Shown: positions 7,437 through 14,906, counted from the first letter of the stretch. The stretch: 18,283 nucleotides of DNA from Deltaproteobacteria bacterium (GCA_031267005.1 JAIRZX010000522.1:1-18283), one strand, 5' to 3'. The notes: generated by a model not told the origin, from the sequence alone. Made by a program: numbers and translations.

Positions 7437-7503
7437 GGCGCCTCCCGAGTCAGGGCGCCTCCCGAGTCAGGGTGCCTCCCGAGTCAGGGTGCCTCCTGAG
7501 TCC
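7437..7503. repeat. 17-bp tandem repeat, four copies
   Basis: Units GGYGCCTCCCGAGTCAG at 7437-7453, 7454-7470, 7471-7487 and a slightly altered fourth at 7488-7503. Copies differ at one C/T position, and the fourth has one more change and an altered end. Confidence 0.92.
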
Positions 7504-7921
7504 CCGACCGGACAAATATCCCCGGCGCCGGTCTTCCGCGAGGCGTCCGACTCTCTCCAGCGGCCTCGCGGCCCTGGTCTTCAGGCGCTCTTCCTGGCCT
7601 GGCCCTCACCGCCCGCAACCGGCGCTTCGGGGACCTTCATGGCCCTGAACCGATCCGTCACCTAGGCGCCCGCGGCATTCCCGAACGGCTCCGTGACGGC
7701 GTCGAGGCCACGGGTGCCCCGCTGCAGATCCCCGAACCCGGCCGCGTCAGGCGGTTTGGAGCGTGTTCCTCCATCCCGCCGCGGCTACCGGGCCCCCGGG
7801 TTCCCGTCCTCCTGCCGCTCCCGGCCTTCCGCGCTTTCCCAGCCGCCCGCTCCGTCCGCCCGCCCGGCCCCCTGCGCCGCGTTCGCGCCGCTCCATTTCC
7901 TCTCCTTTACCTTTCCGTTTG

Positions 7922-8014
7922 CCTCTCCCTCTCCCTCTCCTTCCCTCTCTCTCCCCCTCCCTCCCTCCCTCTCCCTCTCCTTCCCTCTCCTTCCCTCTCC
8001 TTCCCTCTCCCTCC
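7922..8014. repeat. 93-nt uninterrupted pyrimidine tract (CCCTCT/CCTT microsatellite)
   Basis: Every base from 7922 to 8014 on the + strand is C or T, built from CTCCCT, CCTCCCTC and TTCCCTCTCC steps. The last part is a near-perfect 10-bp tandem repeat (TTCCCTCTCC, about 7981-8010). Homopurine-homopyrimidine runs of this kind can adopt triplex (H-DNA) forms and slip during replication. Confidence 0.95.
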
Positions 8015-8484
8015 GCCGCCGCCGGAGTTCGCCCTTTCCGGAAGAGTACGGCCCGGAGCCTGTTTCCGCCCCTTGCCGACTAACCCGGTCCATGCGGCGC
8101 GGAGCGCGGGACGCGCGGAAATGTCAGCTGTATCCGGCCTCCCGCCGCCGTCCGCGTTTCCGGGCGGGCCGGGAAAGCTGTACGCATGGGCGGCGCAGCC
8201 GGCGCCTCTCTCAGCCTCCCGCGGCTTCGACCGTTTTTTCAAGCTGCGGGCCGGGGAGTGCTTGGCGGCGGAACGGGCGAAGCTGGCGGAGATGGCGGAG
8301 CACTGCGGAAAGGGCGGAGCACGGCCGGGAGCCGCCGGGCGCTGGCGGCAACCGGTCCGGGACAGGGGGGCGCCGGGTCGGCCGCGGGCGGTGGCTCCTG
8401 CGGGCCGGACAAAGCGGATCAGTTCAGGAAAGGTTTCGGGAACCCGCCGGGACGGGCCCCGGGAGCCCGGGCTCCTCGCGCTCC

Positions 8485-8524
8485 GCCGGAAGCGGCCGGA
8501 AGCGGCCGGAAGCGGCCGGAAGCG
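8485..8524. repeat. 10-bp tandem repeat, four perfect copies
   Basis: GCCGGAAGCG occurs four times end to end (8485, 8495, 8505, 8515). No gene covers it. Confidence 0.95.
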
Positions 8525-8768
8525 CTAAGGCGGACCTCGGTCCGGATGGCAGGGCGCTTCGGCGGGCAGATTTCCTGCCCGGCCGACGCCCCCTTGCGCC
8601 GCTCCGGGCCGAAGCCGTGCCGGACGGACGCCGCTTGCGCCGGATCCCCTGGCCCTGAGTTTCACGGTCCTGACCGGGCAAGCGCCGTCCGGGGCGCCGC
8701 GCCCCGGGCCCCTCCCGTCCTCAGGAGAATGACTGGCGCGTCCGGCCCGTCGAGCGCCGTCCCGTGCT

Positions 8769-8789
8769 TAAGGCCGGCAGGCGGCCTTA
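8769..8789. repeat. Perfect 8-bp inverted repeat with 5-nt loop
   Basis: TAAGGCCG (8769-8776) pairs with CGGCCTTA (8782-8789). It lies about 325 bp downstream of the phosphorylase stop on that gene's strand. No T-run follows on either strand, so a terminator role is weakly supported. Confidence 0.5.
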
Positions 8790-9114
8790 GCCCGGCCCTG
8801 CCCTCCCCGACAAAGCCGTCCTTCGCCTTCGGGTGTCGACCGGAAGAGGGCGGGGCTTACGGCGGCTGACCGGCAGCTGGCGGAAGCGGCTGCGGAAGCG
8901 GGTGCAGGGGCGCGTGCGCCGTGAGGGGTTCTTGTGGGGGGGCGGCCGGCCGGGGGGAGTCTGTGCCGGACGCGTGAGCGTTGCCCGGCGGGGGGCCTGG
9001 CCGGCGGGGAGCTCCTCCCCGTCAGGGGCGGCCCGGGGCCCGGGGACCGTGGCCCGGGGCGCGGACGGGCCTTGCGGGCCGGGCGGCCAGGCGGGGAGAG
9101 GGAAGTCCGCCGCC

Positions 9115-9837
9115 CTACACGAAGGCCCTCCAGACGCCCTTGGAGAGGGCCGCCAGGCCCTCGGGGAAGCCAGGGTCCCTGAAGCCCTCCCGCCAGCTCC
9201 CGTCCGGCAGGAACTCGTCGGTGACGAGCAGGGCGGCGGCCAAGGCCAGCCCCCTGAAGCCGGCGGCCGCGAACAGCGCGGAGACGACCATCTCCACCGC
9301 AAGCGCCCCCCGCGCCTTGAAGGCGTCCCGGAGCTCCCTCACTTCCCTGAAGGGCCCGTCCGTGGACCACACGGCGCCCCGCGAGGCCGCGCCGCCCCCC
9401 CGGAGGCATCCCGCGAGCCTGGCGTGGAGATCCGGGTCTGGCTCGAGCGCTGCCGGGTAGTGGGCGGAGGTGCCCTCGGTGGAGAAGGCCGAGGAAGGCA
9501 CGAAAAGGTCCCCCGCCTTGAGCTCCCCCGCGAGCGAACCCGCGAAGCCGGCGTACAGCACGTTCTTCGCCCCGCCGCCGATGAGGATCTCCAGGGCCAT
9601 GACCGCCATCGGGGCGCCCAGGACCGGGCCCGCCAGGAAATGGTCCTTGCCGCGGAGGATAGACGTCCCCCCCATCATGAAGACGCTGGCCTGGGACTCC
9701 AGGGGTTCAGGGGCCTCGCGCTGGAGCGCGGCCATAAGCGCCGGGGTGGACGCGATGCACCCGCGCGGGGGAAGGTCCATGGCGCCGGCTGGGAAGGGGA
9801 AGGGCGGGTCCCAAAGTGTGTTGCGGTCGGGTGGCAT
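9115..9837 (-). CDS. Nucleoside phosphorylase, PNP/UDP phosphorylase family 1
   Basis: This 240-aa cytoplasmic enzyme should split purine or pyrimidine nucleosides with phosphate into base and pentose-1-phosphate (salvage). Family marks, by residue: MMGGTS (54-59); AGFAGSL (96-102) followed by KAGDLFVPSSAF and EGTSAHY (121-127), the usual phosphate/ribose-binding 'GxxGxL...GD' region; VEMVVSAL (about 181-188), the family's E-M ribose-binding motif; and VTDEF (205-209) with the late Asp. Length fits the family. The ATG at 9837 is preferred over GTG/ATG codons further upstream: GGAG lies 10 bases before it, and the upstream extension is Arg/Pro-rich. A 6-bp palindrome (GGGTGA/TCACCC, 9878-9890) lies just upstream and could be an operator. 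Substrate preference cannot be read. A broken paralogue lies at 2343-2945. Confidence 0.9.
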   Translation of the reverse strand: MPPDRNTLWDPPFPFPAGAMDLPPRGCIASTPALMAALQREAPEPLESQASVFMMGGTSILRGKDHFLAGPVLGAPMAVMALEILIGGGAKNVLYAGFAGSLAGELKAGDLFVPSSAFSTEGTSAHYPAALEPDPDLHARLAGCLRGGGAASRGAVWSTDGPFREVRELRDAFKARGALAVEMVVSALFAAAGFRGLALAAALLVTDEFLPDGSWREGFRDPGFPEGLAALSKGVWRAFV

Positions 9838-10242
9838 AGGGGGAGGTCTCCAGGAAAGGCTTAGGTTAGTCGCGGCGGGGTGAATCACCCTCGCTTTCCG
9901 AGGAATGGAACGGCGCGGTCCGTCCGGGGGCATCCGGGAATTCGGGCCGGGCTTCCGGGAATATCAGGGCCCCGGCCGCAACCGCGCCGGAAGGGGGCGG
10001 CGGATGCCGGAAGGGCGGGAACGGGTTCGGAAAACCCTCAGGAGCGGAAGGCTCCGCGGGAAAAGCCGGGCAGGAAAGGCGAAGGCCTGAAGGGGCCGGT
10101 CCGGAAAGCTTCGGGCTGGCAAGAGCGCGCGGAAAGGCCGGTCCGGAAAGCTTCGTGCTGGAAGGGAGAGGGCGGAAAGGCGCGGGCCGAATATGGCGCG
10201 GCCAGGAAAGGAGCGGGGGCGAATAAGGCGCCGGTCCGGGCC
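9838..10242. other. Gene-free purine-rich spacer
   Basis: This lies between the phosphorylase start and the DUF456 stop. The + strand is rich in GGAAAG and GCCGGAA words. It holds the phosphorylase leader (9838-9900) and the 20-bp direct repeat listed separately. The open frames are low complexity and not supported as genes. Confidence 0.6.
10094..10155. repeat. Perfect 20-bp direct repeat, 42-bp period
   Basis: GGCCGGTCCGGAAAGCTTCG occurs at 10094-10113 and 10136-10155, and similarity continues about six bases further (GCTGG). It belongs to the GGAAAG-rich spacer style seen across the window. Confidence 0.92.
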
Positions 10243-10941
10243 TCAAGGCTTGAAGCCCTGGCTAGGAACGGTTTTGCCGGTGATCTGCCCGGAATGGGCT
10301 TTCCCTCTCCCGCGAGGGCTTCCGGGGATAAAGCCCCTCAGTTCAATCCCTCCGGCTCCCCCAGCTTCTAAGTCCTTGCCCCCCCCGGTCCATAATCCTT
10401 CCGGCTCCCTTCCGGCCCTACCGTCACTGGGGGGGGCGGGGGCCGTGTAAGCGAGCACGAGCCAGATGTAGGCCACGGTCAGGACCATGCTGATCATGAA
10501 CTTGAAGACCCCTCCGGCCAGGCATCCCAAAAGTGCCCCCAGGCCGGAGTCGGCGGCTGCCTTGGCCTCCTTCTTATCGAACTGGATCTCGGCTATCATG
10601 GCCCCGAAAAAGGTGCCGAGTATGAGGCCGGGGATATTCAGCGCGATTACCCCTACGATGGCCCCCACGAAGGCCCCTATCATGCCCGCCCTGCTGGCCC
10701 CGAACTTCTTCGCCCCCATCGCCCCGGCGAGCTGGTCGCAGACGAGCCCGGCCGCCACCGCCAACCCGCTCCAGAACATGGTCCAGAAGCCGTAGGGTCC
10801 CCAGTCGCTCCAAAAGCCGTATCCCAAAAGGACCAGCCAGTTAAGGGGAAGGCCCGGGATAAGGGGGATGAAGGCCCCGGCCGCCCCGGCGAGCATGATG
10901 GCTATGCCCAGAGAGAATAAGGTTACGTCCGCGGCGGTCAT
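10243..10941 (-). CDS. DUF456 family inner-membrane protein
   Basis: The 232-aa product matches the DUF456 layout: a first helix with GAFIPLIPGLPLNWLVLLGYG, a hydrophobic second part, QLAGAMGAKKFGASRAGMIGAFVGAIVG (the small-residue AKKFGAS motif typical of the family), then GLILGTFFGAMIAE and a final helix ending WLVLAYTAP near residue 168. Function of the family is unknown. The ATG at 10941 has AAGG seven bases upstream. The last ~60 residues are Gly/Pro/Arg-rich and unlike DUF456. They follow a run of eight G's (10429-10436 on the + strand), and one extra base there would end the protein at once (…APAPPQ, stop). So the tail may be a frameshift artefact or a variable end. Confidence 0.88.
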   Translation of the reverse strand: MTAADVTLFSLGIAIMLAGAAGAFIPLIPGLPLNWLVLLGYGFWSDWGPYGFWTMFWSGLAVAAGLVCDQLAGAMGAKKFGASRAGMIGAFVGAIVGVIALNIPGLILGTFFGAMIAEIQFDKKEAKAAADSGLGALLGCLAGGVFKFMISMVLTVAYIWLVLAYTAPAPPSDGRAGREPEGLWTGGGKDLEAGGAGGIELRGFIPGSPRGRGKAHSGQITGKTVPSQGFKP

Positions 10942-11087
10942 TTTCGTGCCTTGTTGGGCTTTCGGCGCTTCTTGCCGGGCTTGCGGCTCGCCTTCTTGCC
11001 GGGCTTGCGGGCGGCTGGCTTGCGGTTCCGGGGGGGCGGGGCCGCCGGAGGGTCCGGACGGGCCGGGCGCGGGCGGCGCCGGCCGGA
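10938..11087 (-). other. Lys/Arg-rich reading frame ending at the DUF456 start (leader or gene remnant)
   Basis: On the minus strand, a frame open from the TAA at 11090-11088 encodes a very basic tail, including RKPAARKPGKK, then ASRKPGKKRRKPNKARK, and stops at TGA 10940-10938. That TGA overlaps the DUF456 ATG (ATGA), a classic coupling arrangement. There is no ATG, GTG or TTG in the frame. A run of seven G's (11030-11036, + strand) lies inside it. Restoring one base there would join it to an upstream Arg-rich frame starting at a TTG at 11116, but that TTG overlaps the candidate promoter. Similar basic tails occur on nucleic-acid-binding and histone H1-like proteins. I treat it as a possible gene remnant. 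Confidence 0.4.
10968..11010. repeat. 19-bp direct repeat, 24-bp period
   Basis: CTTCTTGCCGGGCTTGCGG occurs at 10968-10986 and 10992-11010. The 24-bp period is eight codons, so on the minus strand it gives a repeated RKPGKK peptide just before the DUF456 start. Confidence 0.92.
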
Positions 11088-11116
11088 TTATCCGGCCTGC
11101 GGACAAGGGCAGTCAA
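11087..11116 (-). promoter_or_regulatory. Candidate promoter for DUF456
   Basis: On the minus strand, TTGACT (11116-11111) and GATAAT (11092-11087) are separated by 18 bp. The leader to the ATG at 10941 would be about 140 nt and contain the basic reading frame. Confidence 0.45.
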
Positions 11117-11642
11117 GGCCGGACAGGGGACGGTATGGGGCGGGGCTCAAAAAAGCGCGGGGAGCTGACTGTCCGGATCGCCAGGAAACCCCGGCCCTTC
11201 CCGGTTAGGGGCGAAAAGCGCGCCAGTTGCGGCCGGGCCTCGCAAGTCTTCCGCCCGCGCGCCGCAATCCCGAGTCCGAATCCCTTTCGGGGGGCCGCGG
11301 CCTTGCGGGCGAACACCGCCTTTCGCCTCCCGAAAGGAGGGGAGGCGGGATTCCTTGACGGGCGGCCTCGCGGACCGTTGCCTCATTGGCTATTATTGCA
11401 TATACCTGCGGGGTTTTCCGGGCCCGCCGTCCGCTTTTCAGCCAGGCGATCCGTCAGGGGAACCTCCCGTGGCTAATTTTCCCCGATTCTTGTTGACTCA
11501 GAACCCCAAGGGGCGTTAAACTGCTGCATAAAGCCCGATTGCCCGGCGCCCGCCCTAGGTGCGGGGCCGCCCCTGCGGACAGGCCTTAACGGGCTTTTCC
11601 CTCGCTGGCCGGGCGGCGAAACCTGAATCCAAGGAGCGACGC
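11117..11642. other. Intergenic region between divergent DUF456 and thioredoxin genes
   Basis: No credible gene in about 520 bp. It contains an A+T-rich island at about 11390-11406 with TTGCCT (11378-11383), 17 bp, TATACC (11401-11406), a second possible promoter for the thioredoxin gene besides the one at 11493-11522. The rest is GC-rich and featureless. Confidence 0.5.
11493..11522 (+). promoter_or_regulatory. Candidate promoter for the thioredoxin-bamD operon
   Basis: TTGACT (11493-11498) and TAAACT (11517-11522) with 18-bp spacing, the same -35 and spacing as the divergent DUF456 candidate. It is about 120 nt before the thioredoxin ATG. The -10 match is only four of six. Confidence 0.38.
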
Positions 11643-11966
11643 ATGAGCGATAACATAACGGTCCTAACGGATGCCACCTTCAGCGATTTCGTCCAGGGAA
11701 CCCCGCTTTCCCTGGTCGATTTCTGGGCCCCCTGGTGCGGGCCCTGCCAGGCCCTGGCCCCCGTCCTGGACGAGCTGGCCGGGGAGATGAAGGACAGGCT
11801 GAAGTTCGCGAAGATAAACGTGGACGAGAACGGCGACACCGCCACGCAGTTCAGGATCCGCTCCATCCCCTGCCTCATCGTTTTCAGGGGCGAGGAGGAG
11901 GCCGGCAGGATCCTGGGCCACAAGGACAAGGCCGACCTCCAGGCCGAGCTGGAGAAGCTCCTGTGA
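11643..11966 (+). CDS. trxA: Thioredoxin
   Basis: This 107-aa cytoplasmic disulfide reductase has the usual thioredoxin length. The active site WCGPC spans residues 31-35 within LVDFWAPWCGPC, followed by LAPVLDELA, KINVDEN and the cis-proline region RIRSIPCL (P76). It would keep cytosolic protein thiols reduced, drawing electrons from thioredoxin reductase, whose gene is not in the window. The ATG has AAGGAG at 11631-11636 with 6-base spacing. Odd point: the residue after the cis-proline is Cys77, where thioredoxins usually have Thr, giving a third cysteine near the active-site groove. The stop overlaps the bamD start, so the two genes are co-translated. It is a true thioredoxin by all core motifs; the symbol is assigned by family. 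Confidence 0.95.
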   Translation: MSDNITVLTDATFSDFVQGTPLSLVDFWAPWCGPCQALAPVLDELAGEMKDRLKFAKINVDENGDTATQFRIRSIPCLIVFRGEEEAGRILGHKDKADLQAELEKLL

Positions 11967-12769
11967 GGCCGGGGGCGGCGAACGCCGCTCGCCGCCTTCT
12001 CGTCCCGGCGGCCTTGGCCCTCGTCCTGGCCATCGGCCTTTCGGGATGCGGCTCCACCAAGGGACTCTGGGCGAGGATCTGGGGAAGCTCCATGCCGGGG
12101 CCGGGCGACGGAGCCATCGAGGCCGACGCGGATCTGGCCCTCCGGGCCCAGGAGCGCCTGGACGCTTCCGACTACGTTGAGGCGGCCCAGCTATTCCAGC
12201 AGCTGAAGGACCAGTACCCCCAGAGCCGCTACGCGATGCTGGCCGAGCTCAGGCTCGGGGACGCCTACTACCTGAACGCCAAGTACATAGAGGCCTACGG
12301 GGCATACGACTCGTTTTCCGACCGCCACCCCATGAACGACGCCGTGCCCTACGCCCTCTACCAGAAGGGCATGTGCTGGTTCCAGCGCATGAACGGCATC
12401 GACCGCGACCAGACTCCCACCATCCAGGCGATAAACGACTTCGCCTACCTGGTGGAGGTCTACCCGGACTCCCGCTACGCGACCATGGCGCACGCCCGGG
12501 TGGCCGAGGCCATGAACAGCCTGGCGGGACATGAGTTCTACATCGGCGAGTACTACTACAAGCGCAAGGACTACGCCGCGGCGATGCGGAGGTTCCGGGG
12601 GCTCATCCGCGCCTATCCGGACTCCGGCTACCACCCCCGCGCCTTCACCTACATATCCCAGTACCAGGACATGCTGGCGCGCGGCGAGATAGAAGAGGGC
12701 AACCAGAGGGGCGCCGAGTACGACTCCCCCTTCAACGTGTCCGAGGGGTCGGGAAGCGGGCTGTTCTAG
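11963..12769 (+). CDS. bamD: Outer-membrane assembly lipoprotein BamD (ComL/YfiO)
   Basis: This 268-aa periplasmic lipoprotein is a member of the BAM complex, which inserts beta-barrel proteins such as the autotransporter in this window into the outer membrane. The start is GTG at 11963, overlapping the thioredoxin stop (GTGA), with GGAG at 11951-11954 inside the thioredoxin gene. This start gives a clean lipoprotein signal: RR at 10-11, hydrophobic core, lipobox LSGC with Cys29. The body is TPR-like: DYVEAAQLFQQLKDQYPQS, AELRLGDAYYLNAKYIEA, then the diagnostic FYIGEYYYKRKDY followed by AAMRRFRGLIRAYPDS, as in BamD proteins. The C-terminus is short and acidic/Gly-Ser. Position right after a thioredoxin gene with overlapping codons implies linked expression. 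The operon ends at the terminator 12838-12877. Confidence 0.94.
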   Translation: MRPGAANAARRLLVPAALALVLAIGLSGCGSTKGLWARIWGSSMPGPGDGAIEADADLALRAQERLDASDYVEAAQLFQQLKDQYPQSRYAMLAELRLGDAYYLNAKYIEAYGAYDSFSDRHPMNDAVPYALYQKGMCWFQRMNGIDRDQTPTIQAINDFAYLVEVYPDSRYATMAHARVAEAMNSLAGHEFYIGEYYYKRKDYAAAMRRFRGLIRAYPDSGYHPRAFTYISQYQDMLARGEIEEGNQRGAEYDSPFNVSEGSGSGLF

Positions 12770-12837
12770 CCCGTCCAGCCTGAGTGGGGCAGCCGCCCCG
12801 CCCCGCCCCGCCTCGGACGGCCTTGGCGGCATTATGG

Positions 12838-12877
12838 AAAACCCCCGGGGGCATGAGCCTCCGGGGGTTTTCTTTTT
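12838..12877 (+). terminator. Strong intrinsic terminator of the thioredoxin-bamD operon
   Basis: A 14-bp stem (12838-12851, AAAACCCCCGGGGG, with 12858-12871; one G-T pair) encloses a 6-nt loop CATGAG and is followed by CTTTTT (12872-12877). It lies 69 bases after the bamD stop. The A-run on the other side could let it also stop transcripts from the convergent gene at 13557. Confidence 0.92.
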
Positions 12878-12947
12878 GGCGGGGCGGGGACAGTTCCCCG
12901 GCCCCGGCCCTTCCATCCCGGCGCGGGCCGGGGAAGAGGCCGGGGGA

Positions 12948-13088
12948 AGGGGCCCCGGACAAGGCGGATCGGGAAGCGGCCCTGGAAAATGCGGATCAGG
13001 GAAGCTGGCCTGAAAAGGCTGATTTGGAAAGGCTGGTTCGCGGAAAGCGTCAGGGAAAGGGAGGGGAGGGGCCCCGGACAAGGCGGAT
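12948..13088. repeat. Perfect 22-bp direct repeat, 119 bp apart
   Basis: The same 22 bases (AGGGGCCCCGGAC then AAGGCGGAT) occur at 12948-12969 and 13067-13088. A near match of its 15-bp core (CCGGACAAAGCGGAT) lies at 8405-8419, more than 4.5 kb away, so it is a dispersed spacer element. Confidence 0.9.
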
Positions 13089-13185
13089 TCGGAAAGGCGT
13101 ATCGGCTTGGGCGAGCAGGCAATGCGGATTGTGGGTAAGGCGGCGCGGGGAGAGGGCGACCGGGGAAGCTGGAGCGGGGAAGGCG

Positions 13186-13205
13186 GAGATGAGATGAGAT
13201 GAGAT
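13186..13205. repeat. (GAGAT)x4 microsatellite
   Basis: Four perfect GAGAT units lie in the spacer between the convergent genes. Confidence 0.95.
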
Positions 13206-13556
13206 GGTAGGGGAGGGGAGGGAAATTGGGAATTTGGATGAGGTGGAAGGGTAAGGCGGCGCGGAGAGGGGGCTCGGGCATGACGTGATTGAGAGGAGGG
13301 CCCGGAAAGCGGGCCGGAGAAGGCGGATTGCGGAAGGCTGGGAGGAAAGCTGCTCGGGTAGGGGTATTCGAAGAGGGGGAGCGGGGAAAACGGAACGTGG
13401 ACCGCGGCCCGGTGAGGCGAAACGGGGAAGGCGCGGTCTCTGTGACTCTGAGGCGAGGCCAGCCGAGAAGCCCCCGGCCCTGTCCGCGGCGGAGTTTTGG
13501 GCGGGCGGCCCGGCGGCGAGCGGGGGCGCGGCCCGGCAGGGCAGAGGCCGCGGCGC

Positions 13557-14906
13557 TCAGCCGCCCTCCTTGTCCTTGTCCCCCTTGTCGGCTGAGGCGG
13601 CGTCCGCGTTCTCCTCGGGCAGGCTTTTCGCCCGGACGCTGGAGACCGCAGGGCCGTCCGCGCTCGCCACCACGAACTCCGCGCCGTAGCCGGTCCAGGA
13701 ATCGCCGGGGCGTGGGGTCTCTGAGAACCTGCCCGCCAGGAGGGCCGCCAGCGTCCTGTAGCTCTCCTCGGCGTCGGAGGCGAGCTTCAGGGGAACGTGG
13801 CGGGCCAGCTCGTCCAGGGACACCGTCGTCTGGCACAGGATCCAGCCGTCCGGGAGCTCCTGGACGGCCTCGCCCTCGAGGAGGTCGAAGTCGTCCTGGA
13901 TTTCGCCCACGATGGCCTCCAGGACGTCCTCCATGGTGAGCAGGCCAAGGTAGCTACCGTACTCGTCCCAGACGATGCCGAGCTTGGAGCGCTTGCCGCG
14001 CATGAGCTCCAGGACGTCGTCGGCCGCGAGCGACTCGTAGATGTACAGGGCGGGCTTGACCAAAGGCCTGATGCGCTCGAGGTCCTGGCGGCGGGTGAGA
14101 TCCCTCGAATGCACGAAGCCCGTCATGTTGTCGCGGTCCCCGTCGTATACTGGGAGCCGTGTGTGGCCGGCGGCGGCGGAGAGCTCCAGCGCCTCCGACG
14201 GCTTCGCGTCCGCGGACACGGCGACCACCCTGGTGCGGTGGACCATGATGTCCCTGGCGGTCCGGCGGTCCATGTTGAAGATGTTGTTCAGGAGCCGCTC
14301 CTCGACCTCGTCCAGCTGCCCGCCGTCACGGCTCTCGGCAATCATGAGCTTCAGCTCTTCGGTGCTGTAGGCGGGGCTGGAGGCCCAGCGCCCGGCGCCG
14401 ATAGCCATCAGCACCAGCTGGGCCGAGGCGTTCAGGATCGTCACGAAAGGCCTGAAGAGGACGTGGCACGCCCGCATCGGGAAGGCCAGGAGGAGGACGG
14501 TTCGCTCCGCCGCCCTGATGGAAACGTTTTTAGGGGCGAGCTCCCCGAAGGTCACGTGCACGAAGGTGATGAGCCCGAAGCCTATCATGAACGCCACGGA
14601 GCCGGTCAGGGCTTCGGACCCCAGCCCGAGCCTCTCCATGGGGCCGCGTATGAGGCTCGCCACCGCCGGCTCGCCGAGCCACCCGAGCCCGAGGCTCGCG
14701 AGCGTTATGCCCAGCTGGCATACCGAGAGGTAGTCCTCCAGGTGCCTCTGGCCGAACAGCGCGAGCCGGGCCCGCGCCGATCCGCCCTGTGCAAGAAGTT
14801 CCAGGCGGGTCTTTCTCACTCGCACGAAAGCGAACTCCGCCGCCACGAACATGGCGTTGAGGAGCACCAGGAAGGCGGCCAGGAGGAGGTTTATCGCTGT
14901 GTTCAT
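13557..14906 (-). CDS. CorC/HlyC-type CNNM (DUF21) and CBS-pair membrane protein
   Basis: This 449-aa inner-membrane protein belongs to the CNNM/CorC (formerly hemolysin C-like) family, linked to magnesium or cobalt efflux. Residues 1-~185 form the DUF21/CNNM transmembrane domain with FVAAEFAFVRVRKTRLE (about 20-36) and the conserved acidic-Pro-Lys motif GELAPKN (121-127). A CBS pair follows (about 218-272 and 283-335; RDIMVHRTRVVAV, then GIVWDEYGSYLGLLTMEDVLE). The C-terminal CorC_HlyC domain lies at about 345-425, followed by a charged low-complexity tail rich in Asp and Lys. The ATG at 14906 is preferred because the membrane helix begins directly after it; the upstream extension (to 15050) is Arg/Pro-rich. 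The ribosome site is weak. It is transcribed toward the bamD operon. Transported ion not determinable. Confidence 0.93.
   Translation of the reverse strand: MNTAINLLLAAFLVLLNAMFVAAEFAFVRVRKTRLELLAQGGSARARLALFGQRHLEDYLSVCQLGITLASLGLGWLGEPAVASLIRGPMERLGLGSEALTGSVAFMIGFGLITFVHVTFGELAPKNVSIRAAERTVLLLAFPMRACHVLFRPFVTILNASAQLVLMAIGAGRWASSPAYSTEELKLMIAESRDGGQLDEVEERLLNNIFNMDRRTARDIMVHRTRVVAVSADAKPSEALELSAAAGHTRLPVYDGDRDNMTGFVHSRDLTRRQDLERIRPLVKPALYIYESLAADDVLELMRGKRSKLGIVWDEYGSYLGLLTMEDVLEAIVGEIQDDFDLLEGEAVQELPDGWILCQTTVSLDELARHVPLKLASDAEESYRTLAALLAGRFSETPRPGDSWTGYGAEFVVASADGPAVSSVRAKSLPEENADAASADKGDKDKEGG

Larger units (their letters stand above)
6944..9114. other. Long gene-poor region with simple repeats
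   Basis: I find no recognisable gene in about 2.1 kb. Parts: an A+T-rich island (7005-7240) with a 7-bp perfect hairpin at 7127-7145; a 17-bp tandem repeat (7437-7503); a pyrimidine run (7922-8014); a region at 8080-8760 whose frames give only Arg/Gly/Pro-rich translations plus a short helical stretch (FFKLRAGECLAAERAKLAEM, about 8234-8293, + strand) that might be a relic; a 10-bp repeat (8485-8524); and an 8-bp inverted repeat (8769-8789). The open frames have no domain signature, no good ribosome sites, and are driven by base composition. Confidence 0.55.
12878..13556. other. Gene-free purine-rich spacer between convergent bamD and corC-type genes
   Basis: The + strand is dominated by loosely repeated words such as AAGGCGGAT, GGAAAGGC and GGGAAGC, roughly every 10-20 bases. 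Open frames through it are long but low complexity, with no start signals or domains. Discrete repeats are listed separately. Confidence 0.6.

Noticed and set aside
7693..8658. 321-codon + strand frame as a gene
   Set aside because: It is mostly translation of the pyrimidine microsatellite (Ser/Pro/Leu repeats) and GC-rich repeats; no ribosome site, no domain.
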